Below, piece after piece: positions 8,107-17,038 of a stretch of DNA of 64,000 nucleotides. A model generated the notes under the pieces. The model did no database searches, had not been told where the DNA came from, and saw only the letters and a list, made by a program, of their open reading frames with translations. This DNA is from Comamonas terrae. GTDB taxonomy: Bacteria; Pseudomonadota; Gammaproteobacteria; Burkholderiales; Burkholderiaceae_C. Positions within the stretch are counted from its first letter, which is position 1. Every line of letters begins with the position of its first letter. A program made the position numbers and the translations under genes. Where the stretch lies: assembly GCF_001544075.1 (NCBI RefSeq), contig NZ_BCNT01000006.1, forward strand, positions 218,128 to 282,127, given 5' to 3'.

Positions 8107-8484
8107 ATGAAGCAAGTCATAGACATAGGCCTGCCGCCCCTGCGGCAGCCGTTCTCCTGGGCCGTCAAGGCCAGCGGCAGCATGCTGTTCACGGCCCACG
8201 GCCCGGTGCGCGAGGACGGCAGCATCCACACCGGCCCCGTCGAGGAGCAGGCGCGCCTGACCTTTGCCAACCTGCGCCGGGCCGTCGAGGCCGCGGGCGG
8301 CACGCTGGCCGACGTGACCCAGGTGCTGATCTACATGACCGAGGTGGCCGACATGCCGGCCATTGACGCCGTCTACCGGGAGTTCTTCGAGGCCCCCTAC
8401 CCCAACCGCTCCAGCATGGGCGTGGCCGGCCTCGTGGTGCCCGGCATGAAAATCGAGATCGTGGCCTACGCCATGCTGCCCTGA
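8107..8484 (+). CDS. RidA family enamine/imine deaminase
   Basis: A 125-residue RidA/YjgF/UK114 protein. The family hydrolyses reactive enamines and imines released by PLP enzymes. The conserved arginine that holds the carboxylate is present in YPNRSSMGVAGLV, followed by the IEIVAYA strand. It starts 8 bases after the aminotransferase stop codon. The pairing with a PLP enzyme fits a clean-up role, or direct hydrolysis of the imine made in the pathway. Which RidA subfamily it belongs to cannot be decided by eye. Confidence 0.88.
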   Translation: MKQVIDIGLPPLRQPFSWAVKASGSMLFTAHGPVREDGSIHTGPVEEQARLTFANLRRAVEAAGGTLADVTQVLIYMTEVADMPAIDAVYREFFEAPYPNRSSMGVAGLVVPGMKIEIVAYAMLP

Positions 8485-8584
8485 TCCTGCGCGACCCGGC
8501 CCGCCGCGCAATTGCGTTCAATACAGGACAGGCGCGCGGCGCGAGACTGCAGCCCTTTGCAGTTCCGCGTCCGCGCGACCTCTC

Positions 8585-9229
8585 ATGTCCTCTTCCCTGC
8601 TTGCCATGGGCATCTTCACCCTGGTCGGCGCCATCACGCCCGGCCCCGTCAACGTGCTGGCCCTGCGCCATGGCGCGGCCCGCTCCCGTCGGGCCTGCGC
8701 CTTCTATGTACTGGGCGCCAGCGCCAGCTATGCCGCCGTGGTCTGGGCCATGGGCCAGAGCGCCCAATGGCTGATGCAGGCGCTTCCCCGGCTGTCCACC
8801 GCCGCCGAATGGCTGTGCGCGGCCTATCTGCTGTGGCTGGCCTGGCGGCTGGCGCGGGCGCCTGCCGAAGCGGCAGAAACGGCATCCGGCGATGTATCCC
8901 CCGGGGAAAGCCGGCAACATCGGGAAAGCCCGGCATCCCGCACGCTGCGGCTGCTGCTGCAGGGCGCGGCCGTGCAGACGCTCAATCCCAAGGCCTGGCT
9001 GGTGGCGCTGGCCGGCGTCGGCCTGTTCGTGCTGCCGCAGGCCGATGCGGCCCTGGCGCTGCTGCAGTTCTGCGCCATGTCGCTGCTGGCCTGCCTGGTG
9101 GGGGTCGGCAGCTGGGCGCTGCTGGGCCAGGCCCTGTCGAGCCAGCTGACCACGCCGCGCCGCCAGCGGCTGTTCCACCGCCTGCTGGCCCTGCTGCTGG
9201 TGGCCAGCGTGGCCGCCATGCTGGCATGA
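8585..9229 (+). CDS. LysE/RhtB family amino acid exporter
   Basis: A 214-residue inner-membrane protein with about six hydrophobic segments and the family signature ITPGPVNVLALRHG near the N-terminus, followed by NPKAWLVALA in the middle. These proteins export amino acids or related compounds. A charged insertion of about 25 residues (from roughly residue 95) lies in the central loop. Its stop codon overlaps the start of the following AraC gene (ATGATGA), so the two are co-transcribed. The exported compound is unknown; in this neighbourhood an aromatic amino acid or a pathway intermediate is possible. Confidence 0.85.
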   Translation: MSSSLLAMGIFTLVGAITPGPVNVLALRHGAARSRRACAFYVLGASASYAAVVWAMGQSAQWLMQALPRLSTAAEWLCAAYLLWLAWRLARAPAEAAETASGDVSPGESRQHRESPASRTLRLLLQGAAVQTLNPKAWLVALAGVGLFVLPQADAALALLQFCAMSLLACLVGVGSWALLGQALSSQLTTPRRQRLFHRLLALLLVASVAAMLA

Positions 9230-10050
9230 TGACCGCTTCTTGCCGCCCTCGTCCCATGACAGTCTCAGCCTCGCCACACCGCTTTCACCGCCACCCGGCC
9301 GCGCCCTGGGCCGAGCTGCGCGACAGCGCAGCTTCGCCGCATTGCTTTCGGCTGCACATGCATGCCGAGTATTCGATCGGCATCGTGGACGCGGGGCGTA
9401 CCGTGTTCCACCATGCCCAGGGTCCCCAGCCCGTGACGGCTGGCGGCGTGGTGCTGATCGAGCCGGGCGCCTGGCATGCCTGCAACCCCGAACCCGGCGC
9501 ACCCTGGGCCTACCGCATGCTGTTCGTCGACGCCGACTGGCTGCATGCCCGGCTGGGCGTGGCCGCGCTGCGCTTTGCACGGCGCACGCCGGACGATGCG
9601 CAGACCGCCCGGCTGGTGGACGGCCTGTGCCGCCCCGTCGACGGCCCCGCCGCCGCGCAGCGGCTGGCCCAGGGCCTGGATCAGCTGATGGCCCGCTGCG
9701 CCCAGCCTTCCGCCACACCTTTGCACTGCACCGGCCCGGAGCTGCAGTCCGCCTTGCACCGGCTGCATGCGGAGCCCGGCGCAGGCCTGACCGTGCAGTC
9801 CCTGGCCCAGGAGTGCGGCATGAGCGCCACGCGCTTCATCCGCCGCTTCAAGGCCGCCACGGGCATGACGCCCGGCAGCTATCGCCTGAACCTGCGCATC
9901 AACGGCGCACGTCGCCTGCTGGCCGCGGGCGCAGCGCTGGCCGAGGCCGCCCACGCCATGGGCTTTGCCGACCAGGCCCATCTGCAGCGCGCCTTCAAGG
10001 CCCACCATGCGCTCACGCCGGGCTGCTATGCAAGAGGCGACCGCCCTTAG
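9226..10050 (+). CDS. AraC family transcriptional regulator
   Basis: A 274-residue regulator with an N-terminal cupin-type sensing domain (H-rich LHMHAEYSIGIVDAG, then GGVVLIEPGAWHACNPE) and a C-terminal double helix-turn-helix (SLAQECGMSATRFIRRFKA and AHAMGFADQAHLQRAFKA), the standard AraC layout. Its first ATG overlaps the lysE stop by four bases; an alternative ATG is at 9256. Tight coupling to the exporter gene suggests it controls export, and possibly the next permease, 115 bases downstream. The effector is unknown. Confidence 0.88.
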   Translation: MMTASCRPRPMTVSASPHRFHRHPAAPWAELRDSAASPHCFRLHMHAEYSIGIVDAGRTVFHHAQGPQPVTAGGVVLIEPGAWHACNPEPGAPWAYRMLFVDADWLHARLGVAALRFARRTPDDAQTARLVDGLCRPVDGPAAAQRLAQGLDQLMARCAQPSATPLHCTGPELQSALHRLHAEPGAGLTVQSLAQECGMSATRFIRRFKAATGMTPGSYRLNLRINGARRLLAAGAALAEAAHAMGFADQAHLQRAFKAHHALTPGCYARGDRP

Positions 10051-10165
10051 GCCGTCCTTAGGCCGCCTTATCTTGGCGGCGGCAACTGAACGGCCGAGCC
10101 GGTTGCATGGAGCCGAAAGCGCCGATACTTACGCCTTTCGCTTTCACACCGATCTGCAGCGCACC

Positions 10166-11533
10166 ATGGCCGCCTTTCAAGACATACAGCAACGAGAAAC
10201 CGGCCTGCGCCAGCAGCTCAACTCCGCCCAGATGGCGATGATCGCCATCGGCGGCGCCATCGGCACGGGGCTGTTCATGGGCAGCGCCTTCGCCATCGGC
10301 GTGGCCGGCCCCAGCGTGCTCATCAGCTACGCCATCGGCGCGCTGATCGGCCTGCTGCTGATGGGCTGCCTGGCCGAGATGACCGTGGCCCATCCCACCT
10401 CGGGCTCGTTCGGCGCGTATGCCGAGCACTACCTCGGCCCGCTGGCCGGCTTCCTGGTGCGCTACGCCTACTGGGCCGCCGTGGTGCTGGCCGTGGGCAT
10501 GGAGGTCACGGCCGTGGGCCTCTATATGCGCTACTGGTTCCCCGATGTGCCGCAGTGGGTCTGGGTGCTGCTGTTCTCGCTGGCCCTGGCGGCCGTCAAT
10601 GCCACCAGCGTCAAGGCCTTCGGCCAGGTCGAGTATGTGTTCTCCATGGTCAAGGTGGTGGCCATCGTGGCCTTCATCCTGATCGGCGCCTATGTGCTGT
10701 CCGGCGCACGCACCGAGGGTATTGGCTTTGCCAACTACACGGTGGGCGGCGGCTTCTTTCCCAACGGCTGGTGGGGCACCTGGGTGGGCGTGATCGTGGC
10801 CATCTTCAGCTACCTGAGCCTGGAGGCCATCGCCATCGCTGCCGGCGAGGCCGAGCACCCGCAGCGAGCCGTGACCTCGGCCTTTCGCTCCACCGTGCTG
10901 CGCCTGGTGCTGTTCTACCTGCTGTCGCTGGCCATCATGCTGGCCATCGTGCCCTGGAACCAGGCGGGCACCGACAAGAGCCCGTTCGTCAAGGTGATGG
11001 AGATCCTGCGCATTCCCGGGGCGGCCGGCGTGCTCAACTTCGTGGTGCTGGTGGCTTCGCTGTCGGCCATGAACAGCCAGCTCTACGTCACCTCGCGCAT
11101 GATGTTCAGCCTCTCGCGCGGCGGCTATGCGCCGTCCGGCCTGGGCCGCCTGAGCAAGAGCGGCGTGCCGCTGGGCGCGATCGCCGTGTCCTGCCTGGGC
11201 ATGGCCGTGGCCATGGTCTTCAATGTGCTCAAACCCGAGCAGTCGCTGGAGCTGATGATGTCGATCGCCATGTTCGGCGCCATGTTCGCCTGGTTCATGG
11301 TCTTCGTCACCCATTTGTTTTTCCGCCCGCGCTGGCAGCGCGAACATCCGGGCGAGCGGCTGCAGTTCCGCATGTGGGGCTTTCCGGTCTTCACGCTGCT
11401 GGGCGCCGTGCTGATGCTGGGCGTCATCGTGACCACCTACTTCACCCGGGAATTCCACACCACCGTGCTGGTCGGCGTGCCGTTCCTGGTGCTGCTGATG
11501 CTGATCTATGCTTTCTGGTACCGGAGGAAATAA
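10166..11533 (+). CDS. APC superfamily amino acid permease, copy 2 (kyn-linked)
   Basis: A 455-residue paralog of the permease at 5436-6836, with the same TM1 motif ([14 protein letters not shown]), the same order of hydrophobic segments and near-identical long stretches such as [18 protein letters not shown]. Start set at the ATG at 10166, which matches the paralog's N-terminus. Only four bases separate its stop from the kynB start, so it is in the kynB-kynU transcript; a tryptophan or kynurenine import role is the natural reading, though not provable from sequence. The duplication flanks the aminotransferase-ridA-lysE-araC block. Confidence 0.88.
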   Translation: MAAFQDIQQRETGLRQQLNSAQMAMIAIGGAIGTGLFMGSAFAIGVAGPSVLISYAIGALIGLLLMGCLAEMTVAHPTSGSFGAYAEHYLGPLAGFLVRYAYWAAVVLAVGMEVTAVGLYMRYWFPDVPQWVWVLLFSLALAAVNATSVKAFGQVEYVFSMVKVVAIVAFILIGAYVLSGARTEGIGFANYTVGGGFFPNGWWGTWVGVIVAIFSYLSLEAIAIAAGEAEHPQRAVTSAFRSTVLRLVLFYLLSLAIMLAIVPWNQAGTDKSPFVKVMEILRIPGAAGVLNFVVLVASLSAMNSQLYVTSRMMFSLSRGGYAPSGLGRLSKSGVPLGAIAVSCLGMAVAMVFNVLKPEQSLELMMSIAMFGAMFAWFMVFVTHLFFRPRWQREHPGERLQFRMWGFPVFTLLGAVLMLGVIVTTYFTREFHTTVLVGVPFLVLLMLIYAFWYRRK

Positions 11534-11537
11534 GGCC

Positions 11538-12170
11538 ATGCCACGCCAGATCTGGGACATCTCCCCCGCCATCCATCCCCAGGCCCCGGTGTTCCCGGGC
11601 GACACGCCGTACTCGCAGCAGTGGTGCGCCACCATAGGCCCGGGCTGCCCGGTGAACGTGAGCGCGATCACGCTATCGCCCCATGTGGGCGCGCATGCCG
11701 ACGCGCCGCTGCACTATGACGCGGGCGGCGCCAGCATAGGCCATGTCGATCTCGACGCCTTCCTCGGCCCCTGCCGCGTCATCCATGCCATGGGCTGCGG
11801 CCCGCTGATCGAGTGGCGCCATATAGAACACGCCATCACCGCCGACCTGCCCGCGCGCGTGCTGGTGCGCACCTACGAGAAAGCCCCCACCAGCTGGGAC
11901 CCGGATCTTGCCGCCTACGCGCCCGAGACGGTGGCCCGGCTCGCCGACCGGGGCGTGCAGCTGATCGGCATCGACACGGCCAGCATCGACCCGGCCACGA
12001 GCAAGACCTTGGACAGCCACATGGTGATCCGCGCGCGCGGCCTGCGCGTGCTGGAGAACCTGGTGCTCGACGAAGTGGCCGAGGGGGAATACGAGCTGAT
12101 CGCGCTGCCGCTCAAGCTCACCGAGGCCGATGCGTCCCCGGTCCGGGCCGTCTTGAGAAGCATCCCCTGA
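11538..12170 (+). CDS. kynB: Kynurenine formamidase (cyclase family)
   Basis: Hydrolyses N-formylkynurenine to kynurenine and formate, the second step of tryptophan breakdown. The 210-residue protein has the metal-binding motif HVGAHADAP (His49, His53, Asp55) of the bacterial cyclase-like formamidases, and the later SKTLDSH motif. A GGAGG ribosome site overlaps the end of the permease gene, 10 bases before the ATG at 11538; this start is preferred over one 30 bases upstream. kynU follows after 209 bases that contain two intergenic repeats. Cytoplasmic. The gene call is firm given the neighbouring kynU. Confidence 0.93.
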   Translation: MPRQIWDISPAIHPQAPVFPGDTPYSQQWCATIGPGCPVNVSAITLSPHVGAHADAPLHYDAGGASIGHVDLDAFLGPCRVIHAMGCGPLIEWRHIEHAITADLPARVLVRTYEKAPTSWDPDLAAYAPETVARLADRGVQLIGIDTASIDPATSKTLDSHMVIRARGLRVLENLVLDEVAEGEYELIALPLKLTEADASPVRAVLRSIP

Positions 12171-12181
12171 GGTGCCACGCA

Positions 12182-12263
12182 CCTTCCCCCTCGCTTCGCG
12201 GGAGGGGACGATGCCTTCGCCTGGGCGGCCCCGCTGCGAGACGGCTCTTGCTCGGCATCCCTG
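12182..12263. repeat. Gene-end GC-rich hairpin repeat after kynB
   Basis: Contains CTTCGCGGGAGGGGACGATG, CTGGGCGGCCCCGCTGCGAG and GGCTCTTGCTCGGC in the same order as the copy at 13685-13778. It starts 12 bases after the kynB stop codon and can fold into GC hairpins. Similar elements are, from memory, frequent at gene ends in Comamonadaceae. Confidence 0.6.
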
Positions 12264-12337
12264 GCTTGCACCATGCTTTGTCCAAGCACAATTGCCTCGG
12301 CAAACATTGTAGAAATCAAGAGTAAACCGGCTGTAGT

Positions 12338-12365
12338 GCTTGTCCATCAAGCGCTGGCAGCTATC
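12338..12365. repeat. Short intergenic repeat, second family (CCATCAAGCGC type)
   Basis: Reads GCTTGTCCATCAAGCGCTGGCAGCTATC. The same core recurs at 18316-18350 (GCTTGCCCATCAAGCGCAGGCAGCT), and a fragment (GATAGC...GCAGGCAGCTATC) at about 59117-59140. The inner part pairs with itself (GCTTG with CAAGC). Here it runs up to the kynU ribosome site and may affect its mRNA leader. Confidence 0.55.
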
Positions 12366-12379
12366 AAAAAGGAATTTCG

Positions 12380-13684
12380 ATGACCACTTTGCAAGATTGC
12401 CAGGCCCTGGATGCACAGGATGCGCTGCGCCCGCTGCGCGAACGCTTTGCGCTTCCCCAGGGCGTGATCTACCTGGACGGCAATTCGCTGGGCGCCCAGC
12501 CCAGGGCCGCGGCGGCCCGCGTGGCCGAGGTCGTGCAGCAGGAATGGGGCCAGGGCCTGATCACCTCCTGGAACAAGGCCGGCTGGATCACCCTGCCCGA
12601 GCGCCTGGGCGACCAGTTCGCGCCCTGGATAGGCGCGGGCGCGGGCGAAGTGGTGTTCACCGACACCACCTCCATCAACCTCTACAAGGTGCTCACGGCC
12701 GCGGCGCGCATCGCCCGCGAAGACGCCCCGGCGCGCACAAAACTCATCAGCGAGCGCAGCAACTTCCCCACCGACCTCTACATCGCCCAGTCCGTCTGCC
12801 AGGAATACGGCCTGGAGCTGGTGCTGCTGGAGCCCGAAGAGATCGCCGGCGCACTGCAGGACGACGTGGCCATCTCCATGCTCACCCATGTGAACTACCG
12901 CACGGGCGCCATGCACGATATGGCCGCCGTCACGGCCGCCGCCCACGCCAGGGGCATTCTGTGCGTCTGGGACCTGTGCCACAGCGCGGGCGCCGTGCCC
13001 GTGGACCTCAAGGGCGCCGACGCCGACTTCGCCGTGGGCTGCAGCTACAAGTACCTCAACGGCGGCCCCGGCGCGCCGGCCTTCGTCTGGGCGCATCCGC
13101 GGCTGATCAACCGTTTCTGGCAGCCGCTGTCGGGCTGGTTCGGCCACGCCGAGCCCTTCAAGTTCGTGCCCGACTACCACCCGGCCCAGGGCATACAGCG
13201 CTATCTGTGCGGCACCCAGCCCATGGTCAGCATGAGCGTGCTGCAGTGCGGCCTGGACATCTATACCGAAGCCGAGCGGTTCGGCGGCATGGCGGCGCTG
13301 CGCGCCAAGTCGCTGGCCCTGACCGACCTGTTCATCCGCCTCGTGGAAGAGCGCTGCCAGGGCCACGGACTGGGCCTGGCCACGCCGCGCGAGCATGCGG
13401 CGCGCGGCTCCCAGGTCTGCCTCACCCGCGAGGAAGGCCTGGGCGTGGAAGGCAAGGACAGCGGTGCCTACGCCATCGTGCAGGCGCTGATCGCCCGCGG
13501 CGTGATCGGCGACTTCCGCAAGGGCGACGGCACGGGACGCCACAAGGACATCCTGCGCTTCGGCTTCACGCCGCTGTACGTGGGCTTCGAGGACGTGTGG
13601 CACGCCGTCGAGCACCTGCGCCAGGTATTGGAGTCGGGCGAATGGCAGCAGCCCGGGTTCAACACCCTCAACGCGGTGACTTAA
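12380..13684 (+). CDS. kynU: Kynureninase
   Basis: PLP enzyme of 434 residues that cleaves kynurenine to anthranilate and alanine (and 3-hydroxykynurenine to 3-hydroxyanthranilate). The PLP lysine is Lys224 in [12 protein letters not shown], the cofactor aspartate is Asp198 in WDLCHSAG, and the N-terminal YLDGNSLG motif is intact. Length is as usual. An AAGGA site precedes the ATG. Together with kynB (upstream) and kynA (2.3 kb downstream) this completes conversion of tryptophan to anthranilate. No anthranilate-degrading genes are in the window. Confidence 0.95.
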   Translation: MTTLQDCQALDAQDALRPLRERFALPQGVIYLDGNSLGAQPRAAAARVAEVVQQEWGQGLITSWNKAGWITLPERLGDQFAPWIGAGAGEVVFTDTTSINLYKVLTAAARIAREDAPARTKLISERSNFPTDLYIAQSVCQEYGLELVLLEPEEIAGALQDDVAISMLTHVNYRTGAMHDMAAVTAAAHARGILCVWDLCHSAGAVPVDLKGADADFAVGCSYKYLNGGPGAPAFVWAHPRLINRFWQPLSGWFGHAEPFKFVPDYHPAQGIQRYLCGTQPMVSMSVLQCGLDIYTEAERFGGMAALRAKSLALTDLFIRLVEERCQGHGLGLATPREHAARGSQVCLTREEGLGVEGKDSGAYAIVQALIARGVIGDFRKGDGTGRHKDILRFGFTPLYVGFEDVWHAVEHLRQVLESGEWQQPGFNTLNAVT

Positions 13685-13778
13685 CCCCCTGAGCCGCTCA
13701 TGCGGCTTCCCCCAGGGGACGACGCCCTCAGCTAGGCGCCCCCCGCCGCGAGGCGGCTCTTGCTCGGCGTCTCTGACC
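13685..13778. repeat. Gene-end GC-rich hairpin repeat after kynU
   Basis: The best-formed copy of the family: two hairpins (GAGCCGCTCATGCGGCTTC, then CCGCCGCGAGGCGG) followed by CTCTTGCTCGGCGTCTCTG. It begins directly after the kynU stop codon and may also end the transcript between kynU and the convergent alkA gene. Confidence 0.65.
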
Positions 13779-13824
13779 TGTGCGCGCCAGTTCCACCGGT
13801 CGGAGCGCATGAGCACCCACTACG

Positions 13825-14766
13825 TCAATACGCCGTATCGGCCAGCGAGGCCCACAGGTGCGCCGCGACCAGTGCGCGCCAGGGCTTGAACTGCTCCAGC
13901 CAGCCGCTGGCCGTGCGCGCATCGGGCTGGGCTCTGCCCGTGAGCAAGCCCATGGCGCGGCGCACGGCCACGTCGCCGTGCAGGCTGCCGTCGGGCCAGC
14001 CGTAGCCGCGCAGCAAGGTGTAGTTCACCGTCCACGGCCCTATGCCCTTGAGGGCCAGCAGCTGCGCGGTGGCCGCATCCACCTCCTCCTGGCGCCAGGC
14101 GCCTGCGGCGCTGCGGGCCGCCCAGTCGTCGAGCGGCAATTGCCCTTCGGCAACGGCCCGGGCCACGGCCAGCAGGGTCTGGGCCTTGGCCTGCGAAAAG
14201 CCCGCGCCGCGCAGCGTCTCCATGTCCAGCGCCGCCACGCGCTGCGCATCGGGGTATGCGCGCAGCGCCGGAAGGTCTCCCCTCCACCGCAGCGGCTCGC
14301 CTGCGAGGGCGATCAGCTTGCGCCGCAGCGAGACCGCCACGGCCACCGTGATCTGCTGGCCGGTGATGGCCCAGGTCAGCGCCTCGAACGGCGTGGGCGC
14401 TCCGGGCACATGCAGGCCGGCCTGGCGCTGCAGCAAGGGCCCCAGCTCCGGGTGGCCGCCATGGGCGCGCTCCAGCTCGCCGGGCGGATAGGCCAGACCC
14501 AGCATGCGCTGCACCATGGCCTGCAGTGCGGCCCTGTCGGCCTTGGCCTGCCCGGCGCCTGGCGCATGCAGACCCGCCCGCACCCGTCCTGGCTGCCACT
14601 GCAGCTGCAGCAAGGCAGGCCGGTGCTTCCAGATGATGGCTTTGTGCAGGCTGCAGGCCAGGGCATCGACGCGCTCTGCCACCTGCTGCTCGTCGCGGTT
14701 GTGGAAATGCACGAACTCGTCGAAACGGTAGGGTTCGGGCAGGGCAAGAGAGACTTCAAGCAGCAT
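13825..14766 (-). CDS. alkA: DNA-3-methyladenine glycosylase II (AlkA-type)
   Basis: Base-excision repair enzyme that removes alkylated purines from DNA. With the ATG at 14766 the protein has 313 residues: an N-terminal AlkA-like domain, then the HhH-GPD fold with the helix-hairpin-helix LKGIGPWTVNY (residues 239-249) and the catalytic aspartate in GDVAVR (Asp265). A longer frame begins with TTG at 14820; the ATG fits the domain start better. It lies 103 bases downstream of ada on the same strand, so the two probably respond together to alkylation damage. The pair sits between kynU and kynA without metabolic link. Confidence 0.88.
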   Translation of the reverse strand: MLLEVSLALPEPYRFDEFVHFHNRDEQQVAERVDALACSLHKAIIWKHRPALLQLQWQPGRVRAGLHAPGAGQAKADRAALQAMVQRMLGLAYPPGELERAHGGHPELGPLLQRQAGLHVPGAPTPFEALTWAITGQQITVAVAVSLRRKLIALAGEPLRWRGDLPALRAYPDAQRVAALDMETLRGAGFSQAKAQTLLAVARAVAEGQLPLDDWAARSAAGAWRQEEVDAATAQLLALKGIGPWTVNYTLLRGYGWPDGSLHGDVAVRRAMGLLTGRAQPDARTASGWLEQFKPWRALVAAHLWASLADTAY

Positions 14767-14869
14767 GCGGTTTTCTATCAAACTGGAAGCGCCTTGCGCA
14801 ATCCATTCCTGGGTTTTCAATACATATCACTGCAAAACATGGGAGCAGAAAGCGCCAGCTGCTCCCTTT

Positions 14870-15802
14870 TCAGGAGTTCCTGGCCTTGGCCTGCTGGGCT
14901 TCGCGCAGCAGCAGCGCACGCTTGCGCTCCACGCCCCAGCGATAGCCCGAGAGGCTGCCGTCGTTGCGCACCACGCGGTGGCAGGGCACGGCCACGGCAA
15001 TCGGGTTGGCCGCCACCGCATTGGCGACGGCGCGCGCGGCCTGCGGCATGCCCAGGCGCTGCGCGAGTTCGGAATAGCTGATGGTCTGCCCTGCGGGAAT
15101 GGCCTGCAGCGCCTGCCAGACCCGCTGCTGGAAGGCCGTGCCCTGGATGTCCAGCGGCAGCTCCAGGCCCACGCGGGGCTGCTCGACGAGGGCCACCACC
15201 TGGGCCACGGTCTGCTCGTAGCGCGCATCTCCGCCGACCAGCTCGGCGGCCGCGAAGCGCCGCTGCAGGTCGTGCACCAGCGCCTGGGCATCGTCGCCCA
15301 GCAGCACGCTGCACACCCCCCGCGCGGTGCTGGCCACCAGCAGGCTGCCCAGCGAGCATTCGGCCACGGCAAAGCGTATGGTCTGGTTGGCGCCCTTGCG
15401 CCGGAAGGCCCCGGGCGCCATGCCCAGCATGGCGGGCGCATCCTTGTAGAAGCTGCTGCTGGCCTCGTAGCCGCTCAGATAGGCCGCATCGGTGACCGAG
15501 CTGCTGCGGGCCGGCGCCAGCGCCGCGCGCAGGTTCTGGCCGCGCCGGGCCTTGGCGTAGGCCTTGGGCGTGAGCCCCGTGCTGCGCTTGAAGGCGCGGT
15601 GCAGCTGCCACGGGCTCAGGCCCGTGCGCCGGGCAAGCTCCTGCAGCGCGGGCGGCGGATCTTCGGCCTCCAGCCAGCGGCAGCAGCACGTGATCTGCTG
15701 CTGCAGGCCGTCTGCGTCGACGGTGCTGAGCGGGTCGGCAAGGCGTTGGGCGGTAGCGGGCATGGCGTCGGCTTTCTTCGGATGCAGGGCTGGTTCATTC
15801 AT
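14870..15802 (-). CDS. ada: Ada-like regulator/O6-alkylguanine-DNA alkyltransferase lacking the N-terminal metal domain
   Basis: A 310-residue fusion of an AraC-type helix-turn-helix (about residues 52-135, with LARRTGLSPWQLHRAFKRS) and a methyltransferase domain that repairs O6-methylguanine by accepting the methyl on Cys274 in PCHRVV. E. coli Ada also has an N-terminal zinc domain whose cysteine accepts methyl groups from phosphotriesters and switches on transcription; that domain is absent here, where the HTH begins after about 45 residues. So the protein probably repairs DNA but may be induced in a different way. Start set at the ATG at 15802. Divergent from kynA. Confidence 0.88.
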   Translation of the reverse strand: MNEPALHPKKADAMPATAQRLADPLSTVDADGLQQQITCCCRWLEAEDPPPALQELARRTGLSPWQLHRAFKRSTGLTPKAYAKARRGQNLRAALAPARSSSVTDAAYLSGYEASSSFYKDAPAMLGMAPGAFRRKGANQTIRFAVAECSLGSLLVASTARGVCSVLLGDDAQALVHDLQRRFAAAELVGGDARYEQTVAQVVALVEQPRVGLELPLDIQGTAFQQRVWQALQAIPAGQTISYSELAQRLGMPQAARAVANAVAANPIAVAVPCHRVVRNDGSLSGYRWGVERKRALLLREAQQAKARNS

Positions 15803-15939
15803 GAAACATCGGACTTCACTGTACGCAGGATGCACGGGGCCCGCATCCACGTTCTTGCAGCGCCCGGCCCCGGATTTGCAGGAATGCTGCCGTGCTTTCG
15901 GTTACGCTGCGCACCAGCCACAAAACAACGCACGAGACC

Positions 15940-16815
15940 ATGACCCCAGAATCCACCGGCTGCCCCATGCATGGCGGCGAAGCCATTGTCCGCTCCGAAA
16001 ACGCCCAGCTCGATTTCAGCAAGGACATGAGCTATGGCGACTACCTGCACCTGGACCAGATCCTCAGCGCCCAGCACCCGCTGTCGCCCGCGCATGACGA
16101 GATGCTGTTCATCATCCAGCACCAGACCAGCGAGCTGTGGATGAAGCTCATGCTGCACGAGGTGCGCGCGGCCACGGCCGCCATCGCCAATGCCTCGGGC
16201 GAGACCAAGCCCGATGCCTTCAAGATGCTGGCGCGCGTCTCGCGCATCATGGAGCAGCTGGTCAGCGCCTGGACCGTGCTGTCGACCATGACGCCGCCCG
16301 AATACTCGGCCATGCGCCCCTACCTGGCCAACTCCAGCGGCTTCCAGAGCTACCAGTACCGCTGCATCGAATTCGCGCTGGGCAACAAGAACGCTGCCAT
16401 GCTCAAGCCCCACGCGCACCGCAGCGACCTGCTGGCCCAGGTGCAGGCCGCCTACGAGTCGCCCTCGCTGTACGACGTGGCGCTGCAGCTGCTGGCACGC
16501 GAAGGCATTGCAGTGCCGGCCGACCGCCTGCAGCGCGACTGGACCCAGCCCTATGAAGCCAGCGAAGGCGTGAAGCAGGCCTGGATCACCGTCTACCGCG
16601 ACCCGCACAAGCACTGGGACCTGTACCAGCTCGGCGAGAAGCTGGCCGACATCGAGGACGCCTTCCGCCTCTGGCGCTTCCGCCACCTGACCACCGTGGA
16701 GCGTGTGATCGGCTTCAAGCGCGGCACCGGCGGCACGGGCGGCGTGAGCTATCTCAAGAAGATGCTGGACGTGGTGCTGTTCCCGGAGATCTGGAGCCTG
16801 CGCACGGAGCTTTGA
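15940..16815 (+). CDS. kynA: Tryptophan 2,3-dioxygenase
   Basis: Haem enzyme that opens the indole ring of tryptophan to N-formylkynurenine, the first and usually rate-limiting step of the kynurenine route. The 291-residue protein has the family motifs [14 protein letters not shown] (57-70, with the active-site histidine 61), SGFQSYQYR with the substrate-binding arginine 141, and the C-terminal [11 protein letters not shown] and GTGGTGG segments. An upstream in-frame ATG at 15892 would add 16 residues that look unlike protein, so the ATG at 15940 is preferred. It is divergent from ada and separate from kynB-kynU, so it needs its own promoter between 15803 and 15939. Confidence 0.94.
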   Translation: MTPESTGCPMHGGEAIVRSENAQLDFSKDMSYGDYLHLDQILSAQHPLSPAHDEMLFIIQHQTSELWMKLMLHEVRAATAAIANASGETKPDAFKMLARVSRIMEQLVSAWTVLSTMTPPEYSAMRPYLANSSGFQSYQYRCIEFALGNKNAAMLKPHAHRSDLLAQVQAAYESPSLYDVALQLLAREGIAVPADRLQRDWTQPYEASEGVKQAWITVYRDPHKHWDLYQLGEKLADIEDAFRLWRFRHLTTVERVIGFKRGTGGTGGVSYLKKMLDVVLFPEIWSLRTEL

Positions 16816-16818
16816 AGC

Positions 16819-16890
16819 CTTCCGAGCCGCTGCGCGGCTTCCCGAAGGGAGAAGAGCACACCTACGGCTGGGCGCCTGCGCCGCCGGTTT
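16819..16890. repeat. Gene-end hairpin repeat after kynA, divergent copy
   Basis: Begins 3 bases after the kynA stop codon: CCGAGCCGCTGCGCGGCTTCCC resembles the first hairpin at 13685 (GAGCCGCTCATGCGGCTTCCCC), followed by GGCTGGGCGCCTGCGCCGCC. The second half is degenerate. Confidence 0.5.
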
Positions 16891-17038
16891 CGAAGGCTGC
16901 CTGCTTCAGAAAGCAGCCCCCGCCGGGCCGGACCGCGCTCCTGCGTGACAGACGGGAAAGGCACAATCCGCTAGAACGATTTCCTGCCTTTCCCTGCTTT
17001 CCCCATGCTGCAGGCACCCACTTGCCGGCACCCTCTCC

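Noticed and set aside
14767..14820. Longer AlkA start (TTG at 14820)
   Set aside because: TTG with no clear ribosome site; the ATG at 14766 starts the recognisable AlkA N-terminal domain.
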